A DNA stretch of 42,739 nt from Asaia bogorensis (GTDB lineage Bacteria; Pseudomonadota; Alphaproteobacteria; Acetobacterales; Acetobacteraceae): assembly GCA_945874805.1 (NCBI GenBank), contig CAMCJI010000004.1:1-42739 (forward strand). The letters run 5' to 3'. A program made the position numbers and the translations under genes. The notes under the pieces were generated by a model. It had not been told where the DNA came from. It did no database searches and worked only from the letters and a program-made list of their open reading frames with translations. How positions within the stretch are numbered: position 1 is the stretch's first letter; the number at the start of each line of letters is the position of its first letter. Positions 7,942-17,288 of the stretch are shown in pieces.

Positions 7942-10560
7942 ATGAACGTTCCCCCGGATGCAACACCCACCGACGCGCCACGCTACGACTTCCGCGCGGC
8001 CGAGCCACGCTGGCAGGCCGCCTGGGACGCAAAGGGCTGTTTCCTCGCCGAGGACGTGCCGGCCGCGGGCAAACCAAAATACTACGTCCTGGAGATGTTC
8101 CCCTATCCCAGCGGGAAGATCCACATGGGGCATGTGCGTAATTATACGCTCGGTGATGTCGTCGCCCGCTACAAGCGGGCCCGCGGCTACGCGGTGATGC
8201 ACCCGATGGGGTGGGACGCGTTCGGCCTGCCGGCTGAGAACGCGGCCCGCGAACGCGGTGTGCACCCGGCCAAGTGGACGTGGGAGAACATCGCCAACAT
8301 GCGCGCTGAATTGCAGCGCATGGGACTCTCGATCGACTGGACGCGCGAAATCGCCACCTGCGACCCCAGCTATTACGGCCACCAGCAGAAGCTGTTCCTC
8401 GATTTCGTCAAGCTCGGCTTGGTCGAGCGCCGGGAGAGCTGGGTGAACTGGGACCCGGTGGACGGTACCGTGCTCGCCAATGAGCAGGTGATCGATGGCC
8501 GTGGCTGGCGGTCTGGCGCACCGGTCGAGAAGCGCAAGCTCTCCCAGTGGTTCTTCAAGATCACGAAATTCGCCCCCGATCTGCTCACCTCACTCGACCA
8601 GCTCGACCGCTGGCCCGAGCGGGTGCGGCTGATGCAGGCCAACTGGATCGGCCGCTCCGAAGGCGCCCGCCTGCGCTTTGCGCTGGCGGGTTCGGCAGAG
8701 GAGATCGAAGTTTATACCACCCGGCCGGACACGCTGTTCGGCATGTCGTTCGTGGCGATCGCGCCGGAGCACCCGCTGGCCACCGCCACCGCAGCACGCG
8801 ACCCGGCCGCCGCCGCCTTCGTTGCCGAATGCCGCAGCCTGGGCACCAGCGAGGCAGCGATCGAAGTCGCCGAAAAGCGCGGCTACGATACCGGGCTGCG
8901 GGTGGCGCATCCGTTCATCGAAGGTGCGACCTACCCGGTGTGGATCGCGAATTTCGTGCTGATGGAATACGGCACCGGCGCCATCTTCGGCTGCCCCGCG
9001 CATGACCAGCGCGACCTGGACTTTGCCCGCAAGTACGGCCTGCCGGTGCCGCCGGTGGTGCTGCCCACCGGCCAGGACCCGGCAAGCTTCATCATTGCCG
9101 AGAAGGCCTTCGACGGCACCGGAACCATCTTCAATTCCGGCTTCCTCGACGGGCTGGCTGCCCCCGCCGAGGCCAAGGCTGCCGCCATCGCGAAGCTGGA
9201 GGCGACCGGCGCCGGCCAGGGCGTGGTAAACTGGCGGCTGCGGGATTGGGGGGTCAGCCGCCAGCGCTACTGGGGCTGCCCGATCCCGATCATCCATTGC
9301 GACGCCTGCGGCCCGGTGCCGGTGCCGGAAGACGATCTGCCTCTGGTACTGCCGGAGGACGTCAGCTTCGACGTGCCGGGCAAGCTGCTCGACCTGCATC
9401 CGACCTGGAAGCATGTGAATTGCCCCAACTGCGGCAAGCCGGCGCAGCGGGATACCGACACGTTCGACTGCTTTGTTGACAGCTCCTGGTATTTCGCCCG
9501 CTTCTGCTCGCCCAAAGCGGCGGGCCCGATGACGCGCGCGGCGGTGGACCACTGGCTGCCGGTGGACCAGTACATTGGCGGCATCGAGCACGCGATTCTG
9601 CACCTGCTCTATTCCCGCTTCTTCACCCGCGCGATGAAGGCAGCGGGCCACGTGTCCTTGGATGAACCCTTCGCCGGATTGTTCACCCAGGGCATGGTGA
9701 CGCATGAGAGCTACAAGAGCGCCGCTGGCGCCTGGCTCTACCCCGAGGAGATCGAGAAGCAGCCGGACGGCACCGCAGTCCATCGCGACGACCGCACACC
9801 TGTGGTGGTTGGTCGTGTGGAGGCGATGTCGAAGTCCAAGCGCAACACGATCGATCCGGGAAGCATCATCGCCCGCTTCGGTGCGGATACCGCACGGTGG
9901 TTCATACTGTCCGACAACCCGCCCGAGCGGGACATGGAGTGGACTGAATCCGGCGCAGTCGGCGCCTATCGCTTCACCCAACGACTGTTCCGCCTGGTCG
10001 AAGCGCTGGGCACCCAAGGTTTTGGCGCGGAAATGCCGGCCAGCATCTCGCCGGCAGCCCGGCGGCTGCGCCGCGCGACTCACCGGGCTATACTGGCGGT
10101 GACCGAGGCGCTTGATGGCTTCGCGTTCAATGTGGCCGTGGCCCGCATTTATGAATTGGCCAACGCCATCGCCGAGGCTGAGCGCGCCCCTGCGGCCGAG
10201 CAGGAAGGGCTGCTGTGGTGCCGGCGGGAGGCGCTGAGCATCGCTGCGCGCCTGTTCGCCCCGATGATGCCACATCTGGCGGAAGAGGCCTGGGCCGCGC
10301 TGGGTGGCTCTGGCCTGGTGGCGGAGTTGCCTTGGCCGGAAGGCGATGCAACCCTCGCGGCGGCCGAGACTTTGACGATTGCAGTACAGGTCCTGGGCAA
10401 ACTCCGTGGCACGATCGAGGTCGTCCCGGACGTTGCTGAAGCCGAGGTACTGGCGGCTGCCGAGGCAGAGCCCAATGTCGCCCGGGCGCTGGAGGGCAAG
10501 CGCGTGGTCAAGCGGATCTACGTCCCGGGCCGTATCGTCAATTTTGTGGTCGCGGGATAG
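7942..10560 (+). CDS. leuS: Leucyl-tRNA synthetase
   Basis: The 872-residue protein charges tRNA-Leu with leucine in the cytoplasm. It shows the class I signatures: the HIGH-type HMGH at residues 61-64 (within [14 protein letters not shown]) and the KMSKS-type AMSKSKRN near residue 630. The CP1 editing domain is present, with [14 protein letters not shown] and the Thr-rich/Asp editing-site context [18 protein letters not shown] zinc-binding-like [23 protein letters not shown] region lies around residue 493 (pieces [11 protein letters not shown] and [12 protein letters not shown]). Length is normal for bacterial LeuRS. It is followed after 3 bp by lptE, in a conserved operon with lptE and holA. 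Confidence 0.98.
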   Translation: MNVPPDATPTDAPRYDFRAAEPRWQAAWDAKGCFLAEDVPAAGKPKYYVLEMFPYPSGKIHMGHVRNYTLGDVVARYKRARGYAVMHPMGWDAFGLPAENAARERGVHPAKWTWENIANMRAELQRMGLSIDWTREIATCDPSYYGHQQKLFLDFVKLGLVERRESWVNWDPVDGTVLANEQVIDGRGWRSGAPVEKRKLSQWFFKITKFAPDLLTSLDQLDRWPERVRLMQANWIGRSEGARLRFALAGSAEEIEVYTTRPDTLFGMSFVAIAPEHPLATATAARDPAAAAFVAECRSLGTSEAAIEVAEKRGYDTGLRVAHPFIEGATYPVWIANFVLMEYGTGAIFGCPAHDQRDLDFARKYGLPVPPVVLPTGQDPASFIIAEKAFDGTGTIFNSGFLDGLAAPAEAKAAAIAKLEATGAGQGVVNWRLRDWGVSRQRYWGCPIPIIHCDACGPVPVPEDDLPLVLPEDVSFDVPGKLLDLHPTWKHVNCPNCGKPAQRDTDTFDCFVDSSWYFARFCSPKAAGPMTRAAVDHWLPVDQYIGGIEHAILHLLYSRFFTRAMKAAGHVSLDEPFAGLFTQGMVTHESYKSAAGAWLYPEEIEKQPDGTAVHRDDRTPVVVGRVEAMSKSKRNTIDPGSIIARFGADTARWFILSDNPPERDMEWTESGAVGAYRFTQRLFRLVEALGTQGFGAEMPASISPAARRLRRATHRAILAVTEALDGFAFNVAVARIYELANAIAEAERAPAAEQEGLLWCRREALSIAARLFAPMMPHLAEEAWAALGGSGLVAELPWPEGDATLAAAETLTIAVQVLGKLRGTIEVVPDVAEAEVLAAAEAEPNVARALEGKRVVKRIYVPGRIVNFVVAG

Positions 10561-10563
10561 GCG

Positions 10564-11109
10564 ATGCCGAGCACCCCGGCACCCGTTCGGCGGCGTGTCT
10601 TTGGGCTGGGGCTTTTCGGCGTTCTGGCAGGTTGCGGCTGGCGGCCGGTTTATGGGCCACCGGCAGGCGGTGGCATTGGCGCCGCCGAGCAAGGCTTGAT
10701 GGAAACTGAGGTCGCCTGGCTGCCTGAACGCAACGGCCAGTTGCTGCGTGAGGCGCTGAAGGCGCGGTTTGAACGCGGGACGGGCGGTGCCGCCCGGCGC
10801 TACGACCTTTCGGTGAACCTGTCGATCCAGGCTGAAGGCATCGGTATACAGCGCGACAACACTACCTCTCGGGTGCGCCTGATCGGCACGGCCGCCTGGA
10901 CATTGCAGTTGCAGAACCAGCAGCGTAGCACCCTCACCACTGGATTTGCGCGCGAGGTAGACGGCTACGATGTTTTCAATCAACAATATTTCGCGGCCGA
11001 TCTGCAAAGCGGTGCGGTGCAGCGCCGGATAACCGACGCGCTGGCCGAGCAGATCACTTTGCAGGTGGCCGCCTGGTTCAATCGACGTACTGCCGCCGCC
11101 GACGGCTGA
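10564..11109 (+). CDS. lptE: LPS assembly lipoprotein LptE
   Basis: The 181-residue lipoprotein has a short leader, a lipobox LAGC, and immediately the GCGWRPVYG start that marks LptE/RlpB proteins. LptE plugs the LptD barrel that inserts lipopolysaccharide into the outer membrane. The rest alternates strands and helices as in the family, with ERNGQLLREALKARFERG and a C-terminal amphipathic helix ITDALAEQITLQVAAWF. Its place between leuS and holA is the standard gene order. lptD is not in this window. Confidence 0.9.
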   Translation: MPSTPAPVRRRVFGLGLFGVLAGCGWRPVYGPPAGGGIGAAEQGLMETEVAWLPERNGQLLREALKARFERGTGGAARRYDLSVNLSIQAEGIGIQRDNTTSRVRLIGTAAWTLQLQNQQRSTLTTGFAREVDGYDVFNQQYFAADLQSGAVQRRITDALAEQITLQVAAWFNRRTAAADG

Positions 11110-11113
11110 GCCG

Positions 11114-12133
11114 GTGAAGATCGACGCTCGCCGCATTGAGGGATTCCTGCGCGACCCCGGCTCCTGCCGGGCCGTGTTGCTGCATGGCGAGGATGTCGGC
11201 CTGATCCGCGAACGCGCACGCTCGCTTGTCGTCCTTATAGCGGGCAGCGCAGATGACCCTTTTCGCGTCGTGGAACTTGAGCGCGATCAGGCTGGACGGA
11301 TACCCGATGAATTCGCTTCCCGTGCGCTGACTGGCGGCCGCCGCGTGCTGCGCCTCCGAGAGGCGACGGACGCGGCGACACCCGCGGTGGAGCGGGCACT
11401 TGCCGGACCGGGGGAAGCCCTTCTGGTGCTGGAAGGTGCCGGCCTGGGAACCAAGAGCAAGCTGGTCAAGGCAATGGGCGATCACGCGCAGTCTGCCGCG
11501 ATAGCCTGCTACCCGCTCGAGGGCCGTGAGCTCGCCGCTGTAATCCGTGCGATGTTCGCGGAGGCGAAGTTGCGGGTCGATGATGACGCGATGGCGTTCC
11601 TGGTCGATCATCTTGGCGCCGACCTTGCCGTGACGCAGCGCGAGATCGAAAAACTGGTGCTCTATGCTGGTGACAGCCGCACCATCGACCTCGCCGCGGC
11701 CCAGACCTGCGTCGGCGACCTTGCGGGGCTTTCGCTCGAGGACGCGCTACATGCTGCGATGACCGGTGACATTGCAGGGGCTGACCGTGCCCTCGAACTC
11801 GCGATTGCTGAAGGCAGCACGCCAGTGGGCGTCCTGCGCCAGGCCCTCGGCCACCTGCAGAAGCTGCATCGGGCACGGCTGGCGATGGTGAGTGGTGCCA
11901 GCGCCCAGGCGGCTGTGGACGGGATGCGACCTCCTGTGTTCTTCCGCCGCAAACCGCTCATGGTGACCTCATTGGGTCTGTGGACGGAACCGGCACTCTC
12001 CGCGGCGTGTCAGCGGATCTGGGAGGTCGAGCGCGCTTGCAAGCGCACGGGGGCTGCAGACGAGGCCCTATGCCGCAGCGCGGTCGTTGGGCTTGCCCAG
12101 CGGGCAGCCCAGGCGAGGCGCCGGGGGGCTTGA
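11114..12133 (+). CDS. holA: DNA polymerase III subunit delta
   Basis: The 339-residue protein is HolA, the clamp-loader subunit that opens the beta sliding clamp. The N-terminus VLLHGEDVGLIRERA is the degenerate nucleotide-binding start seen in delta. FLVDHLGADLAVTQREIEKLVLYAG (pieces FLVDHLGADLAVTQREIEKL and VLYAG) and LSLEDALHAAMTGD belong to the helical domain II, and the C-terminal collar region includes HLQKLHRARLAM. It starts with GTG, 4 bp after lptE. It lacks a P-loop lysine, as usual for delta. Confidence 0.93.
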   Translation: MKIDARRIEGFLRDPGSCRAVLLHGEDVGLIRERARSLVVLIAGSADDPFRVVELERDQAGRIPDEFASRALTGGRRVLRLREATDAATPAVERALAGPGEALLVLEGAGLGTKSKLVKAMGDHAQSAAIACYPLEGRELAAVIRAMFAEAKLRVDDDAMAFLVDHLGADLAVTQREIEKLVLYAGDSRTIDLAAAQTCVGDLAGLSLEDALHAAMTGDIAGADRALELAIAEGSTPVGVLRQALGHLQKLHRARLAMVSGASAQAAVDGMRPPVFFRRKPLMVTSLGLWTEPALSAACQRIWEVERACKRTGAADEALCRSAVVGLAQRAAQARRRGA

Positions 12134-12200
12134 TCCACCTCATTGCCCGGCGCGCACCCCGGCGCTAGGGTCCGGCCCGCAGAGCAAGGAGACGCCAACG

Positions 12201-12671
12201 ATGTTTGAAAACAGCACCCTGACGGCCGGCAGCGTGATGACCGCCGATGTCGTGACCATCTCGCCGCAGACCAGCCTGCGGGCAGCGGCACGGCTGATGG
12301 CAACGCGCGGCATCAGCGCCCTCCCCGTGGTAGAAACTGACGGGACGGTCGTCGGCCTGCTCAGCGAAGCCGATCTGGTGCGTCCGGATGACGCTGCGGT
12401 GCGTCGGCGTGACTGGTGGTTGCAGCATTTGGCCGACGGGCACGACCTTGCGCCGGACTTCCTCGCGGCCATCCAGGCAATGGATCAGAGCGTGACCCAC
12501 GCGATGCAGCGTGACGTTGCGAGTGTCGGCGAAATGGCCTCGCTGCAGGATGTCGCAGCCCAGCTTGTCGGCAAGAATGTGCGCCGGCTTCTCGTCCTGC
12601 GTGACGGCAAACTGGTCGGCATCGTCAGCCGTGCAGACCTGGTGAAGGCGATCGCTGCCGGCGCCGGCTGA
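12201..12671 (+). CDS. Two-CBS-domain protein
   Basis: The 156-residue cytoplasmic protein consists of two CBS modules: residues about 8-62 (SVMTADVVTISPQTSL to VVGLLSEADLV) and about 95-152 (ITHAM-like VTHAMQRDVASV to LVGIVSRADLVKAI). Paired CBS modules bind adenosyl nucleotides and usually regulate another protein. Stand-alone forms are common and their partner cannot be told from sequence. AAGGAG (12187-12192) precedes the ATG at 12201 with 8-bp spacing. It follows holA by 67 bp and converges with the phosphoesterase gene, whose stop is only 6 bp away. Confidence 0.88.
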   Translation: MFENSTLTAGSVMTADVVTISPQTSLRAAARLMATRGISALPVVETDGTVVGLLSEADLVRPDDAAVRRRDWWLQHLADGHDLAPDFLAAIQAMDQSVTHAMQRDVASVGEMASLQDVAAQLVGKNVRRLLVLRDGKLVGIVSRADLVKAIAAGAG

Positions 12672-12677
12672 CAGAGA

Positions 12678-13388
12678 CTATTCCTGGAGGAAGGCGAGGC
12701 CCTCGCCTTCCAGCACCAGGCAGGTCAGCCTGCCACCAAAAACAGCTGCCGTATCGATGCCAATTCGGTTTGGTCGGATGGCCGGCGCGTGCTGCGGCGT
12801 GTGGCCATGCACGACCACGGCGCCGAAATCAGCGCTGCTGTTGAGGAAGGCGTTGCGGATCGACGTCAGGTCCTCCGGCGTTTGATCTGCAAGCAACACA
12901 CCCGGCCGCACCCCCGCGTGTACGAACACGTAGCCACCGGCGTGATAGGTCAGGGCCAGCCCGTCGATGAACGCCCGATGGGCAGCGGGGATGCCGGAGG
13001 CCCAAGTTGTCGGCGGGGCCTCTGCCGGGAGACCCCAGCTTTGCAGGCTGGCTTTCCCGCCACCCAGCAGCCAGTCGGTTGCTGCGGCGAGATCGCCGGA
13101 CAATGCGGCCGACAGGCTGGCCTCATGATTGCCTTTCAGATGCACCCGCGGCAGCCCGAGCAGCGGGCTTTCATGCAGCAGCTCGTCGAGCACACCGACC
13201 GTATCCGGTCCGCGGTCGATATAGTCGCCCAAGTACACGATGCTCACATGCCGGATCGGCGCGGCGGCCAGGTCCTCGGCGATCCGGCGGTGGAGCGCGC
13301 GCAGACGATCAGCACAGCCGTGAATGTCCCCGACCGCATAGACACGCCGCCCGGCCGGCAGCCAGCCGGGGGCGGGGTCAAGGCTCAT
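12678..13388 (-). CDS. PPP-type metallophosphoesterase (ApaH/serine-threonine phosphatase-like)
   Basis: The 236-residue enzyme shows all the dinuclear-metal signatures of the PPP superfamily: VGDIHGC near residue 18, YLGDYIDRG near residue 50, KGNHE near residue 84, and C-terminal metal-binding histidines in FVHAGVRPG and VVHGHTPQ. Such enzymes hydrolyse phosphoprotein monoesters or diadenosine tetraphosphate; the exact substrate cannot be inferred. The ATG overlaps the stop of the upstream EamA gene (ATGA, 13385-13388), so translation is probably coupled. It converges with the CBS gene. Confidence 0.92.
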   Translation of the reverse strand: MSLDPAPGWLPAGRRVYAVGDIHGCADRLRALHRRIAEDLAAAPIRHVSIVYLGDYIDRGPDTVGVLDELLHESPLLGLPRVHLKGNHEASLSAALSGDLAAATDWLLGGGKASLQSWGLPAEAPPTTWASGIPAAHRAFIDGLALTYHAGGYVFVHAGVRPGVLLADQTPEDLTSIRNAFLNSSADFGAVVVHGHTPQHAPAIRPNRIGIDTAAVFGGRLTCLVLEGEGLAFLQE

Positions 13389-14278
13389 GTACGCGCGCGT
13401 GACTCGCGCCGCGCCAGCCAGGTGGTGGAGGCGAAGATCACCGCGGCCCCGGCAATAGTCCATGGCCCCGGCACATCTCCGAACACGAGAAACCCCGCGG
13501 CGGAGGTCCACAGCAGGTCGAGAAACTTGACCGGCTGGGTCGCGGATATGTCGGCGGAGCGAAAGGCGCGGGTCATGCAGTAATGCCCGGCACTGCCGAG
13601 CGCGCCGCAGACCATGAAGGCCGCCCACTGCCACAGGCTCGGCCAGGTCCAGTGCAGGAGCGCCAGCGGCAGCGAGAACAGCGTGACCGTGATCGACTGC
13701 CAAACCACGATCACCTCCGCCTTGTCTCGCCGGCTCAGCGCTTTGGTGATCAGGAACGAGGCGGCAAACAGCGGCGAGGACAGCAGCATCATCAGCTGGT
13801 AGTACAAACTCCCGCCCTGTGCCGGCCCCACCACCACCACCACGCCGAGAAACCCGATGGCCGCGGCCAGCCAGCGCGCCCAGGTGATCTTCTCGCCCAG
13901 GAAGATCACGGCACCGATCATCACGAAAATCGGCGCCGTGAAGCCGATTGCCGTCATATCGGCCATCGGCACATGCGGCAGGGCGATGAACCACACCACC
14001 AGCCCTGCGGTATGCACAGCACCTCGCCAGATCTGCCCGGACAGGCCGTTCGGTGCATAGGCCGCCAGTCCGGCCCGGGCAACGAACGGCAGCATAACCA
14101 GCAGGCCGCAAAAATAGCGCATGAACTGCGTCTGAAACGGGTCCATCTGCGTGGTCAGCACGCGCATCGAGGTGTTGAGGAAGGTGAAGGTCAGCCCCGC
14201 CCCCGCCATCCACAGCATGCCGCGCAGCACCGGGGGCAGCAGATTGGCTGCCGCCTGCAACCGCAAGAGGCTCAGCAC
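13385..14278 (-). CDS. EamA/DMT-family transporter
   Basis: About 297 residues with ten predicted membrane helices in two EamA repeats, as in drug/metabolite exporters. Helpful pieces are FLNTSMRVLTTQMDPFQTQF and MADMTAIGFTAPIFV in repeat one, and SAGHYCMTRAFRSADIS with AGFLVFGDVPGPWTIAGAAVIF (pieces AGFLVFGDVPGPW, IAGAAVIF) in repeat two. The substrate is unknown. The longest frame begins at 14311, but its first 11 codons would lie inside tRNA-Leu, so I place the start at the GTG complement of 14276-14278 (weak CAGG upstream). The ATG at 14218 is another possibility. The stop overlaps the phosphoesterase start. Confidence 0.82.
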   Translation of the reverse strand: MLSLLRLQAAANLLPPVLRGMLWMAGAGLTFTFLNTSMRVLTTQMDPFQTQFMRYFCGLLVMLPFVARAGLAAYAPNGLSGQIWRGAVHTAGLVVWFIALPHVPMADMTAIGFTAPIFVMIGAVIFLGEKITWARWLAAAIGFLGVVVVVGPAQGGSLYYQLMMLLSSPLFAASFLITKALSRRDKAEVIVVWQSITVTLFSLPLALLHWTWPSLWQWAAFMVCGALGSAGHYCMTRAFRSADISATQPVKFLDLLWTSAAGFLVFGDVPGPWTIAGAAVIFASTTWLARRESRART

Positions 14279-14284
14279 AGCGCC

Positions 14285-14365
14285 TGCCCGCCGCCGGACT
14301 CGAACCGGCACGCCTTTTGGCTGCGGATTTTAAGTCCGCTGCGTCTACCGTTCCGCCAGGCGGGC
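14285..14365 (-). tRNA. tRNA-Leu (anticodon UAA)
   Basis: The minus strand folds into a class II tRNA of 81 nt. The acceptor stem is GCCCGCC / GGCGGGC with discriminator A, and the D arm contains GGTAGACG. The anticodon stem is GCGGA / TCCGC around the loop CTTAAAA, giving anticodon TAA. A long variable arm (GCC AAAA GGC) and the T arm GCCGG-TTCGAGT-CCGGC complete it. CCA is not encoded. It reads leucine UUA/UUG codons; UUA is rare in such GC-rich genomes. It lies between the hydroxyacid dehydrogenase and the EamA gene on the same strand. Confidence 0.97.
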
Positions 14366-14378
14366 ATTGGGCGTCTAC

Positions 14379-15290
14379 TCAGATTTTGGCAACCCGTTGC
14401 GCGATGTCCAGCGCCCGGCGCAGCAATGTCTCGCTCGCCTCGGGCGTGCGGAAGGCGCTATGGGCCGAGAGCGTCAAGTTTTCCAGCCCGACGAAGGGAT
14501 TGCCGGCGGGCAGCGGCTCCTCCTCGAACACGTCGAGGGCGGCGTGGCCGATCTGCCCGCTTCTCAGCGCCGCGATCATCGCCGCCTCGTCAACCACCGC
14601 GCCGCGGGCGGTGTTCACCAGCAACACGCCGGGCCGCAGCATGGCGATCCGCTCCGCACTTAGGAATCCGCGCGTCTCATCGTTCAGCAGCAGATGCAGG
14701 CTGACCACATGGCTTTCTGCCAGGAGTGTGTCGAGGTCCACGAACGTGACCCCAGGCGCGGTCTTCGGGGACCGGTTCCAGGCCAGCACCCGCATGCCGG
14801 ACCCACCGGCAATGCGCGCCACCTGCTCGGCGATACCGCCGAAGCCGACCAGACCGATCGTCTTGCCGGTGAGCTGCGTACCCTCCGTGCGTGGCCAGCC
14901 GCCAGCGCGGATGCCGCGATCCATCATGGCGAGGCCCCGCGCGCCGGCCCACATCAGTGCGATTGCGTGCTCGGCCACCGCGATGTCGCCATAGCCCTTG
15001 ATGATGTGGACGGTGATGCCGAGCTCGGCCAGCTCTTCGGGATTCATGTAGCTGCGGGCGCCGGTGCCGAGGAAGATGACGTGCTTCAGGCCCTTGCATA
15101 GCCGCATCGTCTCGGTAGGCATGAAGGTGCGGTCGTTGAGCACGAAGTCGGATCCCGCGAGCAGGCCGGGCAGCTCATGCGCTTCCACATGATGCTGAAG
15201 ATGCACGCGTACGGGCGGGTCTTCGGGCCGAACGACCTTGGCGAAGATCGTGGCCAGTTCCTCCTCGGCATCGACGAATATCCCGCGCAT
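14379..15290 (-). CDS. D-isomer-specific 2-hydroxyacid dehydrogenase
   Basis: The 303-residue NAD(P)-dependent enzyme has the Rossmann motif IGLVGFGGIAEQVARIA (GxGxxx near residue 147) and the family block SHVVSLHLLLNDETRGFLS. The catalytic set is Arg in NTARGAVVDE, Glu in DVFEEEPLP and His in LSAHSAFRT. It interconverts a 2-keto acid and a D-2-hydroxy acid; the substrate (glyoxylate, phosphoglycerate or other) is not determined. It lacks an ACT domain, so it is not a typical full-length SerA. The ATG at 15290 was chosen because GGAGG stands about 6 bp upstream; the longer frame has no support. Divergent from the PBP gene. Confidence 0.92.
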   Translation of the reverse strand: MRGIFVDAEEELATIFAKVVRPEDPPVRVHLQHHVEAHELPGLLAGSDFVLNDRTFMPTETMRLCKGLKHVIFLGTGARSYMNPEELAELGITVHIIKGYGDIAVAEHAIALMWAGARGLAMMDRGIRAGGWPRTEGTQLTGKTIGLVGFGGIAEQVARIAGGSGMRVLAWNRSPKTAPGVTFVDLDTLLAESHVVSLHLLLNDETRGFLSAERIAMLRPGVLLVNTARGAVVDEAAMIAALRSGQIGHAALDVFEEEPLPAGNPFVGLENLTLSAHSAFRTPEASETLLRRALDIAQRVAKI

Positions 15291-15389
15291 CCAACCCTCC
15301 GCAGCTGCGGGGGGATACTGCGCATGCCGCCCTGCGGGCGCAAGAACGGGGCGTGGTGCCACAGCCCTGCAAGCTCTAACTAGGGCCTA

Positions 15390-17210
15390 ATGTATGACCC
15401 GCCGCGCATCCCCGAGGACAGTATCCGTGAACGGCTGCCCCGCGCGGCGCCGCCTGTGCGCCGGCGGCGCGTGCGGGTGTTTCTGCTGCGCTGGCTGGTG
15501 ATCCTGGCCGTCTGGGCGATTGTCCTCGCCGGTGCGATGCTCGCCTGGTTCGCCTGGGATCTGCCGCGGCCGGAGGCGGCGCTCGACGTGGCGCGCCGCC
15601 CCAGCCTGACGATCCAGGCCCGCGATGGCCGCATCATCGCCACCTTCGGCGACGTCGTCGGCGAGCCGCTGCGCCTCGCGGACATGCCGTCCACCCTCCC
15701 GGCCGCCGCCGTGGCGGTTGAGGACCGGCGCTATTGGTCGCATTTCGGGCTTGACGTGATCGGGATCGCGCGCGCGGCCTGGGTGAACCTGCGCGCCGGG
15801 CGCCTCGTGCAGGGCGGCTCCACCATCACTCAACAGGTGGCGAAGAATTTGTTCCTCACCAATGCGCGCACCTTCCGCCGCAAGGTGCAGGAGTTGATGC
15901 TGACGGTCTGGCTGGAGCGCCAGTTCACCAAGCAGGAAATCCTCGAGATCTGGCTCAACCGGGTCTACCTCGGCTCGGGCGCGTTCGGTGTTGATGCGGC
16001 GGCGAAGCTGTATTTCGGAACATCCGCTCGCAATCTGAATCTGTGGCAATCGGCCATGCTCGCCGGCCTGCCGCGCGCGCCCTCCCGCTTCAACCCGCGC
16101 ACCGACCCCCGCGCCGCCGCCGTGCGCGCCCGCGAGGTGCTTACGGCGATGGCTGAGACCGGGGCGATCACCCCCGCCCAGGCCCAGGCAGCGTCCGCCG
16201 CCATCGCCACCGTGCCACGCAGCGCCAACACGCCGGGCTGGTTCGCCGACTGGATCGCCGAACGCGCCCAGGCCTCCCTGCCGGATTCGGCGGATGCGGT
16301 GATCCAGACCACGCTGGACAGCCGCGCACAAACGCTGGTCGAAACCCGCCTTGCCGGGCTGATCGATGGGCCGGGGGTGGCGGGCAATGTCAGCCAGGGC
16401 GCTGTTGTCGTCCTCGATGCCGCCACGGGCGCGGTGCGGGCGATGGCCGGAGGACGGGACTACCGCACCAGCCCCTTCAACCGCGCCGTCGTCGCTCAGC
16501 GGCAGATGGGCTCGGCCTTTAAGCCGTTCGTCTGGCTGACCGCCCTGGAACGCGGCGCCAGGCCGGACGACCTTATCCTCGATGCGCCGATCCGGATCGG
16601 TACCTGGGCGCCGGGCAACTTCGACGGCCGCTTCCGCGGTGAGATCACGCTGGAGGAAGCGCTCGCCCAGTCGGTCAACACGGCGGCCGTGCGCCTGCTG
16701 ATCCAGGCGGGCGGCCCGCGCCCCACGATCGAGACGGCGCGGCGCTTCGGCCTGACCGGCCCCCTGCCGGCTGACGATACCTTGGCGCTCGGGACCGGCA
16801 GCGGTTCCTTGCTCGAACTGGCAGCCGCCTATGCGAGTTTCTTCAACGGTGGCAAGCGGGTCGGCCCTTACGCGATTCAGTCAATGAAGGCTGATGGTCG
16901 CGAGATTGCCAACAACCGGGCACCGCCCTTGCAGGTCACCTCGCCCGATCATGCCGCGATGATGGTACGGATGCTCGCTGCTGTCGTCAGCCGCGGCAGT
17001 GGCCGGGCGGCTGCGGTGCCGGGCCAATTCGGTGCCGGCAAAACCGGTACCACCCAGGACTACCGCGACGCGTGGTTCGTCGGCGCAAGCAATGGTCGCA
17101 TCATCGGTGTCTGGATGGGCAATGACGACAATCGGCCGATGAATCAGATAACCGGCGGCGGCCTGCCTGCCCGCCTGTTCCGCGAACTGGCCAGCGAGCT
17201 GGTGGAGTAG
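15390..17210 (+). CDS. Class A penicillin-binding protein (glycosyltransferase 51 + transpeptidase)
   Basis: The 606-residue bifunctional peptidoglycan synthase has one N-terminal membrane helix (about residues 30-55) and its catalytic domains in the periplasm. The GT51 domain shows AVEDRRYWSHFG with the catalytic Glu, GGSTITQQVAKNLFL, and RKVQELMLTVWLER. The transpeptidase shows the SxxK serine in MGSAFKPF (about residue 372), SVN in AQSVNTAAV and KTGT near residue 551. The arrangement resembles compact PBP1A/PbpC-like proteins; it lacks the extra OB domain of large PBP1A enzymes and the BiPBP C-terminal domain of PbpC. The amidase downstream is on the same strand. Confidence 0.94.
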   Translation: MYDPPRIPEDSIRERLPRAAPPVRRRRVRVFLLRWLVILAVWAIVLAGAMLAWFAWDLPRPEAALDVARRPSLTIQARDGRIIATFGDVVGEPLRLADMPSTLPAAAVAVEDRRYWSHFGLDVIGIARAAWVNLRAGRLVQGGSTITQQVAKNLFLTNARTFRRKVQELMLTVWLERQFTKQEILEIWLNRVYLGSGAFGVDAAAKLYFGTSARNLNLWQSAMLAGLPRAPSRFNPRTDPRAAAVRAREVLTAMAETGAITPAQAQAASAAIATVPRSANTPGWFADWIAERAQASLPDSADAVIQTTLDSRAQTLVETRLAGLIDGPGVAGNVSQGAVVVLDAATGAVRAMAGGRDYRTSPFNRAVVAQRQMGSAFKPFVWLTALERGARPDDLILDAPIRIGTWAPGNFDGRFRGEITLEEALAQSVNTAAVRLLIQAGGPRPTIETARRFGLTGPLPADDTLALGTGSGSLLELAAAYASFFNGGKRVGPYAIQSMKADGREIANNRAPPLQVTSPDHAAMMVRMLAAVVSRGSGRAAAVPGQFGAGKTGTTQDYRDAWFVGASNGRIIGVWMGNDDNRPMNQITGGGLPARLFRELASELVE

Positions 17211-17288
17211 CGTTGCCAGCTGCCATCGAACGGTTCAGGCTTGTGGGCGATGACGCAGCCCGCCATGCGAAGCACCGGAGTTTGGCCC

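Noticed and set aside
9421-9480. CxxC-like zinc knuckle as a separate small protein
   Set aside because: It is inside leuS and belongs to its zinc-binding/insertion region.
8590-11136. Very long open frame on the minus strand opposite leuS and lptE
   Set aside because: It lies exactly opposite well-identified genes, its amino-acid composition is Arg/Gly/Ala/His-rich and low in family-like patterns, and such antisense frames are expected in GC-rich coding DNA.
12678-14213. One continuous frame covering the phosphoesterase and part of the EamA region
   Set aside because: The upstream portion is out of frame with the real EamA protein; an ATGA overlap at 13385-13388 explains two normal, coupled genes rather than a fusion.
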